NCBI GenBank assembly: GCA_020249435.1
Contig: JADCFQ010000009.1
Location: forward strand, 1-64,000
From: Roseomonas sp.
GTDB taxonomy: Bacteria; Pseudomonadota; Alphaproteobacteria; Acetobacterales; Acetobacteraceae
DNA length: 64,000 nt
Direction of reading: 5' to 3'
Shown: positions 37,388 to 46,556 of the stretch, piece by piece
Layout: every line of letters begins with the position of its first letter
How positions within the stretch are numbered: the stretch's first letter is position 1
Position numbers and translations under genes: made by a program
Notes under the pieces: generated by a model
The model's database searches: none
What the model was told of the DNA's origin: nothing
The model's input: only the letters and a program-made list of their open reading frames with translations

Positions 37388-40059
37388 TATGCGGTGCGAT
37401 CAGCCCCGCCCGATTGCAGCGCCGCCTGCGCCGCCGCCAAGCGCGCCACCGGCACGCGATAGGGCGAACAGGACACGTAATCCAAACCAACGCTTTCGCA
37501 GAAATGGATGGAGGATGGATCGCCGCCATGCTCCCCACAAATGCCAAGCTTGATAGCCGGCTTCACGCTGCGGCCCTTTTCGGCGGCGATGCGCACCAGG
37601 GCGCCCACGCCATCCGGATCAATGGAGACAAACGGGTCCTTCGGGAAAATGCCCTTTTCGATGTAAAGCGGCAGGAACTTCCCGGCATCATCGCGCGAAA
37701 GGCCGAAGGTGGTTTGCGTCAGGTCATTCGTGCCGAAGGAAAAGAAATCCGCGGTGCCGGCAATCGCATCCGCCGTCAGCGCAGCACGCGGCAATTCAAT
37801 CATGGTGCCGACACTATAGACAAGGTGATAGCCGCCTTCAGCGAAAACTTCCTGCGCCACGCGATCCACCATGGCGCGGGTGATTTCCAATTCGCGCCTG
37901 GTCGCCACCAGCGGAATCATGATTTCCGGCACCGGGGCCTTATGCGTCTTGCGCCCGATCTCAGCCGCCGCTTCAAAAATCGCACGCGCCTGCATTTCAT
38001 AGATTTCCGGGAAGGAAATCCCGAGGCGGCAGCCGCGATGGCCAAGCATCGGGTTCGCTTCCGACAATTCCTGCATGCGCCGCTGCATTGCCTCAACCTC
38101 GGTGCCGAGGGACGCTGCCACTTCCGCGATTTCAAATTCGCTATGCGGCAGGAATTCATGCAAGGGCGGATCGAGCAAGCGGATCGTGACCGGCAGCCCG
38201 GCCATGATTTCGAACAGGTCAAGGAAATCCTTGCGCTGGAAGGGCAACAAGCGCGCCAATGCCGCGCGCCGACCTTCTTCCGTTTCCGCCATGATCATCT
38301 GGCGCACGGCGCCGAGGCGTTCAGGGTCGAAGAACATATGTTCGGTGCGGCAAAGCCCGATGCCTTCCGCGCCAAAGCGCCGCGCGGTTTCCGCATCCAA
38401 GGGCGTTTCGGCATTGGCGCGCACGCGCAAGCGGCGCACCTGATCGGCCCAGCCCATGAGCGTGGCGAAATCACCAGAAAGCTGCGGTTCCACCATGGCG
38501 ACGGAGCCGATGAAAACCTCACCGGTTGCGCCATCCAGCGTAATGGTCTGGCCGGCTTCGATCCGCACGCCGCCGGCGCTCAGATATTGGTTGTTGTAAT
38601 CCACCGTGATGCCGCCGCAGCCCGCCACACAGGGCCGGCCCATGCCGCGTGCCACCACCGCCGCGTGGCTGGTCATGCCGCCGCGCGTGGTCAGCACGCC
38701 GCGCGCCGCGTGCATGCCGTGAATATCCTCGGGCGAGGTTTCGATGCGCACCAGAATAACGCTTTCGCCCTTTTGCGCGCGCGCTTCCGCTTCATCCGCG
38801 CTGAAGACAACAATACCACACGCCGCACCGGGGGAGGCCGGCAGGCCCTTGGCCAGCAGCTTGCGCGGCGCCTTGGGATCAAGCGTTGGGTGCAGCAATT
38901 GATCCAGCGCTGCGGGGTTCACGCGCCGCACGGCTTCGGTGTGGTCAATCAACCCCTCACGCGCCATATCCACCGCGATTTTCAGGGACGCGGCGGCAGT
39001 GCGCTTACCATTGCGCGTTTGCAACATATAAAGCTTGTTGCTCTGCACCGTGAATTCAATGTCCTGCATGTCACGGTAATGGCGTTCCAGCGTGGCGCGC
39101 ACCTTCACCAATTCGGCATAGGCCGCCGGCATGGCCTCTTCCATGCTGCGTTCGGTGGGTTTGGAGCGTTCCTTCGCCATGGGCTGCGGTGTACGAATGC
39201 CCGCCACCACATCCTCACCCTGCGCATTGATCAGGTATTCGCCGTAGAAGATATTCTCACCGGTCGAAGGATCGCGCGTGAAGCAGACGCCCGTCGCGCA
39301 ATCCTCACCCATATTGCCAAAGACCATCGCTTGCACATTGACCGCCGTGCCCCATTCGGCCGGGATGTCATGCAGGCGGCGATAGGTCACCGCACGCTGG
39401 TTCATCCAGCTACCAAACACCGCGCCAATCGCGCCCCAAAGCTGCGTTTCCGGATCCTGCGGGAAGGGCTTGCCTGTAACCTCGGCCACCATTTCCTTAT
39501 AGCCATCCACCACGCGATGCCATTCCGCGGCGGTGAGTTCCGTATCCTCATTCTTCCCGGTGTCGAGCTTCACATGCTCGATAATTTCCTCAAAGCGATG
39601 ATGATCAACATCGAGCACGACGGACCCATACATCTGAATGAAGCGCCGATAGGAATCCCAGGCGAAGCGCGCATCGCCGGAAGCCGTGACCAGGCCTTCA
39701 ACGGTTTGATCATTGAGGCCAAGGTTCAGCACCGTATCCATCATGCCCGGCATGGAAACCCGCGCGCCGGAGCGGACGGATACCAGCAAGGGGCGGTGAT
39801 GATCGCCGAAGCGATTGCCCACCGCTTCTTCCACACGCGCCAATGCCGCGCGCACCTGAGCGGCCAGATCGGCCGGGTATTTCTGCCCGCCTTCGTAATA
39901 GGCCGTGCAGACTTCGGTCGTGATGGTGAAGCCGGGCGGTACCGGCAAACCAATCGAGGCCATTTCGGCCAAGTTGGCGCCTTTGCCACCCAGAAGATTC
40001 CGCATATCGGCACGGCCTTCATTGTGGCCGGCACCGAAGCTATAGACCCATTGTGTCAT
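37387..40059 (-). CDS. ppdK: Pyruvate, phosphate dikinase
   Basis: An 890-residue enzyme interconverting pyruvate, ATP and phosphate with phosphoenolpyruvate, AMP and pyrophosphate. The nucleotide-binding domain opens with LLGGKGANLAEMASIGLPVPPGF. The swivelling domain carries the phospho-His in GGMTSHAAVVARGMGRPCV, next to the regulatory Thr. The PEP/pyruvate barrel ends with the catalytic Cys in GICGEHGGDP. Full length. GAGGA precedes the ATG. It lies 11 bases after glyS. The regulator gene ppsR is elsewhere in the window (47885-48775). Confidence 0.97.
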   Translation of the reverse strand: MTQWVYSFGAGHNEGRADMRNLLGGKGANLAEMASIGLPVPPGFTITTEVCTAYYEGGQKYPADLAAQVRAALARVEEAVGNRFGDHHRPLLVSVRSGARVSMPGMMDTVLNLGLNDQTVEGLVTASGDARFAWDSYRRFIQMYGSVVLDVDHHRFEEIIEHVKLDTGKNEDTELTAAEWHRVVDGYKEMVAEVTGKPFPQDPETQLWGAIGAVFGSWMNQRAVTYRRLHDIPAEWGTAVNVQAMVFGNMGEDCATGVCFTRDPSTGENIFYGEYLINAQGEDVVAGIRTPQPMAKERSKPTERSMEEAMPAAYAELVKVRATLERHYRDMQDIEFTVQSNKLYMLQTRNGKRTAAASLKIAVDMAREGLIDHTEAVRRVNPAALDQLLHPTLDPKAPRKLLAKGLPASPGAACGIVVFSADEAEARAQKGESVILVRIETSPEDIHGMHAARGVLTTRGGMTSHAAVVARGMGRPCVAGCGGITVDYNNQYLSAGGVRIEAGQTITLDGATGEVFIGSVAMVEPQLSGDFATLMGWADQVRRLRVRANAETPLDAETARRFGAEGIGLCRTEHMFFDPERLGAVRQMIMAETEEGRRAALARLLPFQRKDFLDLFEIMAGLPVTIRLLDPPLHEFLPHSEFEIAEVAASLGTEVEAMQRRMQELSEANPMLGHRGCRLGISFPEIYEMQARAIFEAAAEIGRKTHKAPVPEIMIPLVATRRELEITRAMVDRVAQEVFAEGGYHLVYSVGTMIELPRAALTADAIAGTADFFSFGTNDLTQTTFGLSRDDAGKFLPLYIEKGIFPKDPFVSIDPDGVGALVRIAAEKGRSVKPAIKLGICGEHGGDPSSIHFCESVGLDYVSCSPYRVPVARLAAAQAALQSGGADRTA

Positions 40060-40070
40060 GGGGGGGTTCC

Positions 40071-42299
40071 TCAGGCTTCAATCTTGGAGAAATCCGCCAC
40101 GGCATCCATGGCGGCACGAAGACGGGCGAGCAGTCGCAGACGATTGCGGCGAAGTTCCGGCGCTGGATCGTTCACGATCACTTTTTCGAAAAAAGCATCC
40201 ACCGGGGCGCGGAGCCCGGCCATGGCCTCCATGGCACGTTCAAAATCCTCGGCTTCGATATCGAGGCGGATGCGGCTGCCGGCTTCCTCAAGCGCGGCGG
40301 CGAGGGCGGCTTCTTCCGGCAGTTTCAGCAAATGCGCTTCATTGCCGGTGTCAAAGGCGTGGCCGTCTCGCTTTTCCTCAATACGGAGGATATTCACCGC
40401 GCGGCGATGGGCGGCGAGGAGATTGGCGCCGGCGTCTGATTCGACAAAGCCGCGCACCGCATCGGCGCGGGCGAGCAGGCGGTTGAGGTCATCCTCGGCG
40501 ACGCCTGCTTTGCGCTCGCCGAAGGCTGCACCGGTTTCGCCCTGTGCCGCGAAAGCGGCCGCGACGATATCATAGCGCTGACCGTCTGCCCGCATCTGCA
40601 CACGCAGGCGGTCCGCGATGAAGGCGACGACTTCCTCGATAGTCTGCGTGATTTCTGAAATCCCGATGCAAAGAATGTCGGCCCATTCGACCAGCGCACT
40701 GTAAATCAAATCACGAAGCGATAGGCGCAGCCCATTTTCGCGAATGATGCGAATGATGCCTAACGCGGCGCGGCGGAGCGCGAATGGATCACCGCTGCCT
40801 GTGGGCTTCTCACCCACGGCGAAGAACCCTGTGATGGTTTGAAGCTTATCCGCCAGCGCCACCGCAATCGCCACCGGTTCCGTCGGCACGGCATCCCCGG
40901 CACCCGCCGGGCGGTAATGCGCGGCGATGGCGTCCGCCACGCGGGCATCCTCACCCTGACCCAGCGCGTAATAGCGGCCCATGACGCCTTGCAATTCCGG
41001 GAATTCACCGACCATGCCGGAAGCAAGGTCAGCCTTGGCCAAGCGCGCCGCGCGCCGCGCCAGCGCCGCATCTGCGCCGAGTTTCTCCGCAATCAGCCCG
41101 GCAAGGTTTTCAAGCCGCGCTACACGCTGGCCTTGTGTGCCAAGCTTCGCGTGAAACACCACGCTATCCAGCTTGGGCAGAAAGCTTTCCAGCTTTTGCT
41201 TGCGGTCCAAATCCCAGAAGAAGCGCGCATCCGCCAAACGCGCACGCAGTACGCGTTCATTGCCGGCGATAATCGCGGCACCCCCATCGGGGGCGGCGAT
41301 ATTCGCCACCAGCGCAAAGCGCGGCGCCGCGGAGCCATCTTTCTTACGCAAGGCGAAATAGCGCTGATTGACGCGCATGGTGGTGCGCATCACCTCAGGC
41401 GGTAAATCCATGAAGGCATCATCAATCCGCGCGAGCAAAGGCACTGGCCATTCGACCAGCCCCGCCACTTCGGCAATCAAAGCCTCATCCGGCACCGCGT
41501 TCACGCCTTCGGCGGCGGCGAGCGCGGTGATGCCATCACGGATCATGCGCGCACGGTCTTCCGCTTCCAGCACAACCTGGCGCTCGGCAAGTTCGGCCTT
41601 ATACTCGGCAAAGTCCCGCACGCTGAAAGCGCCCGGCGACATGATGCGATGGCCTTCGGTCAAATTGCCACTCGCCAAGCCATGCCCATCATCAGCGCCT
41701 TGCGCCAGGGTGAAGGGCACGACGGCGCCATCCAGCACGCAGAGGATGCGCTTCAAGGGCCGCACCCAAACCATGGAAGATGTACCGCCCCAACGCATGG
41801 ATTTCGGCCAGGGGAAGGCACGGATCAGCACAGGCAATTCGCGCGCCAAGACGGATGCAGGTGCCTCGCCAGTCAGGGTTCGCCGCATGAAGACATGCGT
41901 TGCTTTTCCTGCCTGGGTAGCTTCGAACCGCAGTTGTGAAGGTCCGCCTACATCGAAGATCCCTCCGCTTTTTAGCGTTGCCAAGCCCTGTTTCGCCCAA
42001 GCCCTCGGGTCCTCGCCACGCGGCAAGTGGCTTGTAAGGAAAGCTAATAACGCCTCATCGGGAGCATCCATACGAGGCCCCCGCTTTTCGTCTTCCCGTG
42101 AGGGGATCGCAGTGCGGATTTCTGCGCGATAGGTGATCCGCCTAGGCCCGAATGCGCGATGCTCGTGTCGGGGGGGTGATATGCTTTTTCCCAAGAAGTT
42201 ACGCATTGAATCGCAGAAGCGGTCAGCCGCCGTTTCCTGCATACGCGCAGGTATTTCTTCGGAAAATAGTTCAATCAGCAGTTCAGCAAATTCAGCCAT
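40071..42299 (-). CDS. glyS: Glycine-tRNA ligase beta subunit
   Basis: A 742-residue beta subunit of the tetrameric bacterial glycyl-tRNA synthetase, needed for tRNA recognition and aminoacylation with GlyQ. It starts AEFAELLIELFSEEIPARMQ, the usual GlyS opening (LLxExxxEELPA), and contains the HD-like and C-terminal anticodon-binding regions. No convincing ribosome-binding site precedes the ATG, and its first 8 bases overlap the end of vapC. Translation may therefore depend on ribosomes finishing vapC. This is unusual because glyQ and glyS are normally adjacent. Confidence 0.95.
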   Translation of the reverse strand: MAEFAELLIELFSEEIPARMQETAADRFCDSMRNFLGKSISPPRHEHRAFGPRRITYRAEIRTAIPSREDEKRGPRMDAPDEALLAFLTSHLPRGEDPRAWAKQGLATLKSGGIFDVGGPSQLRFEATQAGKATHVFMRRTLTGEAPASVLARELPVLIRAFPWPKSMRWGGTSSMVWVRPLKRILCVLDGAVVPFTLAQGADDGHGLASGNLTEGHRIMSPGAFSVRDFAEYKAELAERQVVLEAEDRARMIRDGITALAAAEGVNAVPDEALIAEVAGLVEWPVPLLARIDDAFMDLPPEVMRTTMRVNQRYFALRKKDGSAAPRFALVANIAAPDGGAAIIAGNERVLRARLADARFFWDLDRKQKLESFLPKLDSVVFHAKLGTQGQRVARLENLAGLIAEKLGADAALARRAARLAKADLASGMVGEFPELQGVMGRYYALGQGEDARVADAIAAHYRPAGAGDAVPTEPVAIAVALADKLQTITGFFAVGEKPTGSGDPFALRRAALGIIRIIRENGLRLSLRDLIYSALVEWADILCIGISEITQTIEEVVAFIADRLRVQMRADGQRYDIVAAAFAAQGETGAAFGERKAGVAEDDLNRLLARADAVRGFVESDAGANLLAAHRRAVNILRIEEKRDGHAFDTGNEAHLLKLPEEAALAAALEEAGSRIRLDIEAEDFERAMEAMAGLRAPVDAFFEKVIVNDPAPELRRNRLRLLARLRAAMDAVADFSKIEA

Positions 42300-42693
42300 G
42301 GGTTTTGATCGCCGGCTCTATATCGGTTGCGGCGAAATCATCGCCCTTGAACAGCAAGGCCTGGCCGCGTTCCTTGGCCAGCGCATAAGCAAAACAATCG
42401 CCCAGATTGAGCCCTGCCTTGTGGCGCCCCTTGCCGAAGCGGCGCCAGGCATCGCGGGCAATGGCCGCGTGCAGCGCCGTGAATGGCACGATCTCCGCGC
42501 CCGCGGCTGCAATCAGCGCATCGAGTTTTTCAGCCATGCCGGGCCGGGTCCGACCTTCGGCGACAATGGCAGTCTCAAGCAAGGTTGGCGCGGCAATCGC
42601 CGTGGCGTCTGCATCCCGAATCATAGCTGCAAGGCGCTCTGCCTCAGGCTCCTTGAACAGGATCGCGACCAGTGCTGACGAATCAAGGATCAT
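42292..42693 (-). CDS. vapC: VapC-type PIN-domain toxin (ribonuclease)
   Basis: A 133-residue PIN-domain protein. The acidic metal site is seen as Asp4 (MILDSSALVAI), Glu40 (TLLETAIV), Asp99 (LNLGDCFAYALA) and Asp118/119 (KGDDF), all in the VapC pattern. VapC toxins cleave tRNA or rRNA when released from VapB. The start overlaps the vapB stop (ATGA), and the end overlaps the glyS start by 8 bases. The catalytic residues look intact, so it is not obviously decayed. Confidence 0.92.
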   Translation of the reverse strand: MILDSSALVAILFKEPEAERLAAMIRDADATAIAAPTLLETAIVAEGRTRPGMAEKLDALIAAAGAEIVPFTALHAAIARDAWRRFGKGRHKAGLNLGDCFAYALAKERGQALLFKGDDFAATDIEPAIKTHG

Positions 42694-42938
42694 CGCGGCA
42701 GGCCATGTTCATCATACAGGTCGCGGTGATCACTGGTCACGCCTGGTGGGACGAGTTTGGAGGCTTCCTCCGCAATCGCCATGATGGCGTCGAATTTACA
42801 CTGCCGCGCTGCCTTTTCCCGCGCCAGTTTTTCAGCCACGGCCTCTCGCACCGCGCCGGTCGCTGTCGTGCCGAGCATAGCCGCAAGTTCCTTCGCCTCG
42901 GCAATCAGGGCGGCATCCTTGATGTTCAACTGGCCCAT
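42690..42938 (-). CDS. vapB: VapB-type antitoxin
   Basis: An 82-residue protein of the VapB/PSK (Rv0623-like) group. The N-terminus MGQLNIKDAALIAEAKELAAMLGTTATGAVREAV is the ribbon-helix-helix-like DNA-binding part. The C-terminal tail with YDEHGLPR would wrap the toxin. The start is taken at 42938 because this methionine begins the conserved QLNIKD strand; the frame is open to 43028. It begins 58 bases after the glyQ stop, a gap that may hold an autoregulated promoter. Confidence 0.88.
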   Translation of the reverse strand: MGQLNIKDAALIAEAKELAAMLGTTATGAVREAVAEKLAREKAARQCKFDAIMAIAEEASKLVPPGVTSDHRDLYDEHGLPR

Positions 42939-42996
42939 GGCGCATCCTTGGTAGAAACCCAACCAAATATGGTAGAAACCCCCCGAAAGCGCAAGG

Positions 42997-43860
42997 TTAC
43001 GCCCCCTCGCCCGCCAGCCAGGCCTCACAACAGCCCTTCGCCAGCGCCCGCACCCGGCCGATATAAGCAGCGCGTTCCGTCACGCTGATGGCACCCCGGG
43101 CATCCAGCAGATTGAAGCGATGCGATGCCTTGATGCATTGGTCATAGGCCGGTAGGGCGAGGTTCCGTTCCAGCAGCGCGGCGCATTCGGCTTCCGCATC
43201 CTCAAAATGGCGGAACAGCATTTTGGTGTCGGCGGCTTCGAAATTATGCGCGCTATATTCGCGTTCGGCGCGTAAGAACACCTCGCCGTATTTCACCCCA
43301 TCATTGTTGAAATCAAGGTCATAAACATTCTCGACCCCCTGGATATACATGGCCAGGCGTTCCAGGCCGTAGGTGAGTTCGGCGCTCGGCTTGTCGCAGG
43401 CAATGCCGCCGACCTGCTGGAAATAGGTGAATTGCGTCACCTCCATCCCATCGCACCATACCTCCCAGCCGAGGCCCCAGGCGCCAAGCGTCGGGCTTTC
43501 CCAATCATCCTCAACAAAGCGGATGTCATGCAAAGCGGGGTCAATGCCAAGCGCTCGGTAGCTTTCAATCAGCAGCGCCTGCGGGTCGGCTGGGGATGGC
43601 TTCAGGATCACCTGGTATTGGTAATAATGCTGTAGCCGATTGGGGTTTTCGCCATAGCGGCCATCGGCGGGGCGGCGCGATGGCTGCACATAGGCGGCCT
43701 TCCAGGGGTTCGGGCCAAGCGCGCGCAGAGTTGTTGCCGGGTGGAAAGTGCCCGCGCCCACTTCCATGTCATAGGGCTGCAGAATGACGCAGCCCTGATC
43801 CGCCCAAAAGCGATGCAAGCGCAGGATGATGTCCTGAAAACTGGGGGGCTTGGCGGTCAT
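42997..43860 (-). CDS. glyQ: Glycine-tRNA ligase alpha subunit
   Basis: A 287-residue class II synthetase alpha subunit that activates glycine. It opens with [36 protein letters not shown] and has motif 2 around [21 protein letters not shown], both nearly invariant in GlyQ. The ATG at 43860 gives the normal N-terminus; the frame is open to 43962. It heads the minus-strand unit glyQ-vapB-vapC-glyS-ppdK-DUF2225-like and is divergent from the NTF2-like gene across 79 bases. Confidence 0.97.
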   Translation of the reverse strand: MTAKPPSFQDIILRLHRFWADQGCVILQPYDMEVGAGTFHPATTLRALGPNPWKAAYVQPSRRPADGRYGENPNRLQHYYQYQVILKPSPADPQALLIESYRALGIDPALHDIRFVEDDWESPTLGAWGLGWEVWCDGMEVTQFTYFQQVGGIACDKPSAELTYGLERLAMYIQGVENVYDLDFNNDGVKYGEVFLRAEREYSAHNFEAADTKMLFRHFEDAEAECAALLERNLALPAYDQCIKASHRFNLLDARGAISVTERAAYIGRVRALAKGCCEAWLAGEGA

Positions 43861-43939
43861 GGCGGTTCCGGGCTCTGGCGCTGGGCTCGTGCGGGATGCT
43901 CTATAGGCAGGGGACCGAAACCGGGCAAGGAAAGCCAGC

Positions 43940-44344
43940 ATGACGACCACGCAAGATATCATCAGCGCCTATCTGGCTGCCTTTAATCGCGGGGATTGGC
44001 CCGGCATGCTGGCGCTGTTGGCCGATGATGTGGTGCATGACATCAACCAGGGCGGGGCCGAGCATGGCAAACCGGCCTTTGCCGCCTTTCTGGACCGGAT
44101 GGCGCGCTGCTACCGGGAAGAATTGCGCGATATCGTCATTATGGTCAGCCTCGATGGCGCCCGCGCCGCAGCGGAATTTCAGGTGCATGGGGCATATTTG
44201 GCGCAGGATAGCGGCCTGCCGTCGGCGCGCGGCCAGCGCTATGCCCTGCCAGCCGGGGCGTTTTTCACGCTCAAGGATGGGCGGATCAGCCGCGTTACCA
44301 TGTACTATAATTTACAGGAATGGCTGCGTCAGATTGGCGCCTGA
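43940..44344 (+). CDS. NTF2-like (SnoaL/ketosteroid-isomerase-related) protein
   Basis: A 134-residue cone-shaped NTF2-fold protein. The opening [31 protein letters not shown] and the closing [17 protein letters not shown] are typical of the SnoaL-like isomerase-related family. Such proteins isomerise, cyclise or simply bind small ligands; no ligand is indicated here. GGAAAG precedes the ATG. It may share a short transcript with aroE, 39 bases on. Confidence 0.82.
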   Translation: MTTTQDIISAYLAAFNRGDWPGMLALLADDVVHDINQGGAEHGKPAFAAFLDRMARCYREELRDIVIMVSLDGARAAAEFQVHGAYLAQDSGLPSARGQRYALPAGAFFTLKDGRISRVTMYYNLQEWLRQIGA

Positions 44345-44383
44345 ACGCTTGCTTTCCCCCCGCCCACAGTGCTTTCTGGCGTT

Positions 44384-45232
44384 ATGAAGCTGCTTTCCGG
44401 TCATGCCCGGCTGGCCGGGGTTTTCGGCCATCCGGTCACCCATTCCCGCTCGCCACGGCTGCACGGGTTTTGGCTGCAACGCTATGGCATTGATGGCGCC
44501 TATATCCCGCTTGGCGTGCCGCCGGAGCGCTTCGGCGCGGCGGTGCGGTCGCTCATGGATCTCGGCTTTCGCGGCGCCAATGTGACCATCCCCCATAAGC
44601 TCGCAGCCTTTGAGATTTGTGATGAGGTGGCGCCCTTCGCGCGCCGCGCGGGTGCGGTGAATACGTTGGTCTTCCGCGATGGGCGGATTGAAGGCTCCAA
44701 CACCGATGGCTTCGGCTTTCTGGAAAGCATCCGTGAAGCAGCGCCTGGTTGGCGCGCCGATGCCGGCCCTGCCGTGCTGTTGGGGGCCGGCGGTGCGGCG
44801 CGGGCCATTGCGGCGGCCTTGCTCGATGCCGGCGCGCCGCGCGTGACTTTGGTGAACCGCACGGCTCAGAAGGCCGAAGCCCTGGCGCGTGATCTTGGCG
44901 GCCCGATCCAAGTCGCGGATCGCGCGCCGCTGGAAGACGCAGCCTTGTTGGTGAATACCACCTCACTCGGCATGCAGGGGCAGCCTGCGCTGACATTGGA
45001 TTTGGCGCCTTTGCCGGCCAGCGCGGTCGTGGCCGATATTGTCTATGTACCGCTGGAAACTCGGCTTTTGGCGGCGGCACGGGCGCGGGGCCTAGTTGCG
45101 GTGGATGGGCTTGGCATGTTGCTGCATCAGGCGCGGCCTGGTTTTGAGGCCTGGTTCGGTGTGGCGCCGCAGGTGGATCAGGCGTTGCGCGATGTGGTGG
45201 CGGCCGATATCCCAAAGCGGGATAGCGCATGA
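44384..45232 (+). CDS. aroE: Shikimate dehydrogenase AroE
   Basis: A 282-residue NADPH-dependent dehydrogenase of the shikimate pathway. Substrate-binding SRSPRLHGFWL is near the start. The catalytic Lys is in VTIPHK and Asp in NTDGFGF. The nucleotide site is GAGGAARAIA. The ATG at 44384 is chosen; a GTG at 44369 is an alternative. It overlaps coaE by 4 bases (ATGA). Aro-coaE-dnaQ is a conserved origin-side cluster in alphaproteobacteria. Confidence 0.95.
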   Translation: MKLLSGHARLAGVFGHPVTHSRSPRLHGFWLQRYGIDGAYIPLGVPPERFGAAVRSLMDLGFRGANVTIPHKLAAFEICDEVAPFARRAGAVNTLVFRDGRIEGSNTDGFGFLESIREAAPGWRADAGPAVLLGAGGAARAIAAALLDAGAPRVTLVNRTAQKAEALARDLGGPIQVADRAPLEDAALLVNTTSLGMQGQPALTLDLAPLPASAVVADIVYVPLETRLLAAARARGLVAVDGLGMLLHQARPGFEAWFGVAPQVDQALRDVVAADIPKRDSA

Positions 45233-45822
45233 AGATCATCGGCCTCACTGGTGGGATTGGCATGGGGAAATCCACCGCCTCCGCTACGTTTCGCCGTCAT
45301 CGCGTGCCGATATTTGATGCTGATCGCGCCGTGCATGATTTGCAGGCGGTGGGTGGCCGCGCAGTGCGGCCGATTGAAGCGGCCTTTCCGGGCACGACAC
45401 GCGATGGCGCAGTGGATCGGGAAGCACTACGCCGGGCTGTACTCGGCAATCCAGCCGCGTTGAAGCTTCTGGAGCGCATAGTGCATCCGCTGGTGCGTGA
45501 TGCGGAGAAGCGTTTTTTGGCGGCGGCGCGCCGCGCCGGGAAATCCCTGGTCGTCTTGGATATCCCCTTGCTCTTGGAAACCGGGGGCGAAAAGCGCGTG
45601 GATCAGGTTGTGGTTGTCTCGGCCCCCGCTGCGGTGCAGGCAGTGCGCGTGATGCGGCGCCCTGGCATGACGCGCGAACGCCTCGCCGCCATTCGCGCGC
45701 GGCAAATGCCGGATGCGGCCAAGCGGCGCAAAGCGGATGTTGTCATTCATAGCGGCTTGTCGCGGCATTTCGCAGTGGCCGCGATCAGGCGCCTGATGCA
45801 TCGACTGAGGGAAGCCGCCTGA
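45229..45822 (+). CDS. coaE: Dephospho-CoA kinase
   Basis: A 197-residue kinase catalysing the last step of coenzyme A synthesis. The P-loop is GLTGGIGMGKST at residues 4-15, followed by IFDADRAVHDLQ (substrate Asp) and a lid containing MTRERLAAIRARQMP. Full length for the family. It overlaps aroE at its start and dnaQ at its stop (TGATG). Confidence 0.96.
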   Translation: MKIIGLTGGIGMGKSTASATFRRHRVPIFDADRAVHDLQAVGGRAVRPIEAAFPGTTRDGAVDREALRRAVLGNPAALKLLERIVHPLVRDAEKRFLAAARRAGKSLVVLDIPLLLETGGEKRVDQVVVVSAPAAVQAVRVMRRPGMTRERLAAIRARQMPDAAKRRKADVVIHSGLSRHFAVAAIRRLMHRLREAA

Positions 45823-46523
45823 TGCGCCAGATTGTGCTGGATACGGAAACCACCGGGCTTGATCCGCTAACCGGTGATCGCGTGATCGAGGTGGCGGCGG
45901 TGGAGCTATTCAACCTGCTGCCAACCGGCGAGGTATTTCACAGCCTGATTGACCCGGAACGCGATATCCCCGCTGAGGCATCGCGCATTCATGGCTTCAC
46001 CAATGGCGATGTCGCCGACAAGCCAAAATTCCCTGATATCGCTGAGGCGCTGATGGTGTTTCTCGGCGATTCCGACATCATTGCCCATAACGCGCCCTTC
46101 GATTTCGGCTTTCTGGATGCGGAGTTTTTTCGCTGCAATCGGCCGGCGCTGGATCGGCGCCGCATGATTGACAGCCTGGCGATGGCGAAAACGCGCTATC
46201 CAGGCATGCCGAATAATCTTGATGCGCTGTGCCGGCGGCTCGGCGTGGATAATTCCATGCGCGGTAGCCACAACGCCATCCTCGACTGCCAATTGCTGGC
46301 GCAGGTCTATCTGGAAATGATGGGCGGCAAGCAGCCTGGCTTGGAATTGGCGGCGAAGGCGGCACCTCGGCTGGTGACGCTGAAAGTTGAAAAGGTGGAG
46401 CGCGCCGCGTTGGTGATTACGCCGCCCACGGAAGCGCTGGCGGCGCATGAGGCCTTCGTCAAAGGCAAAATCAAGGAAGCGATTTGGCTGAAGCCGCCCT
46501 TCTCATCTGAAGAAACGGCCTGA
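45822..46523 (+). CDS. dnaQ: DNA polymerase III epsilon subunit
   Basis: A 233-residue 3'-5' proofreading exonuclease of the DEDDh type. Exo I is LDTETTGLDP, Exo II AHNAPFDFGFLDAE and Exo III HNAILDCQLLAQVY, so all acidic ligands and the His are present. The C-terminal tail (from about residue 180) is where the polymerase core binds. Its stop is 6 bases before the convergent hemE stop, and a hairpin spans the junction. Confidence 0.95.
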   Translation: MRQIVLDTETTGLDPLTGDRVIEVAAVELFNLLPTGEVFHSLIDPERDIPAEASRIHGFTNGDVADKPKFPDIAEALMVFLGDSDIIAHNAPFDFGFLDAEFFRCNRPALDRRRMIDSLAMAKTRYPGMPNNLDALCRRLGVDNSMRGSHNAILDCQLLAQVYLEMMGGKQPGLELAAKAAPRLVTLKVEKVERAALVITPPTEALAAHEAFVKGKIKEAIWLKPPFSSEETA

Positions 46524-46528
46524 TCTGC

Positions 46529-46556
46529 CTCATGCGCTTCGGATGATGCGCATGAG
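46529..46556. terminator. Hairpin at the dnaQ/hemE convergent junction
   Basis: CTCATGCGC (46529-46537) and GCGCATGAG (46548-46556) form a perfect 9-bp stem with a 10-base loop, overlapping the 3' end of hemE just after the dnaQ stop. There is no T-tract. It may limit read-through in both directions. Confidence 0.4.

Noticed and set aside
37033-40575. 1180-residue plus-strand ORF opposite ppdK
   Set aside because: It runs opposite the complete ppdK and the 3' part of glyS. Its Arg/His/Ala-rich composition and lack of motifs are typical of a shadow frame in GC-rich DNA.
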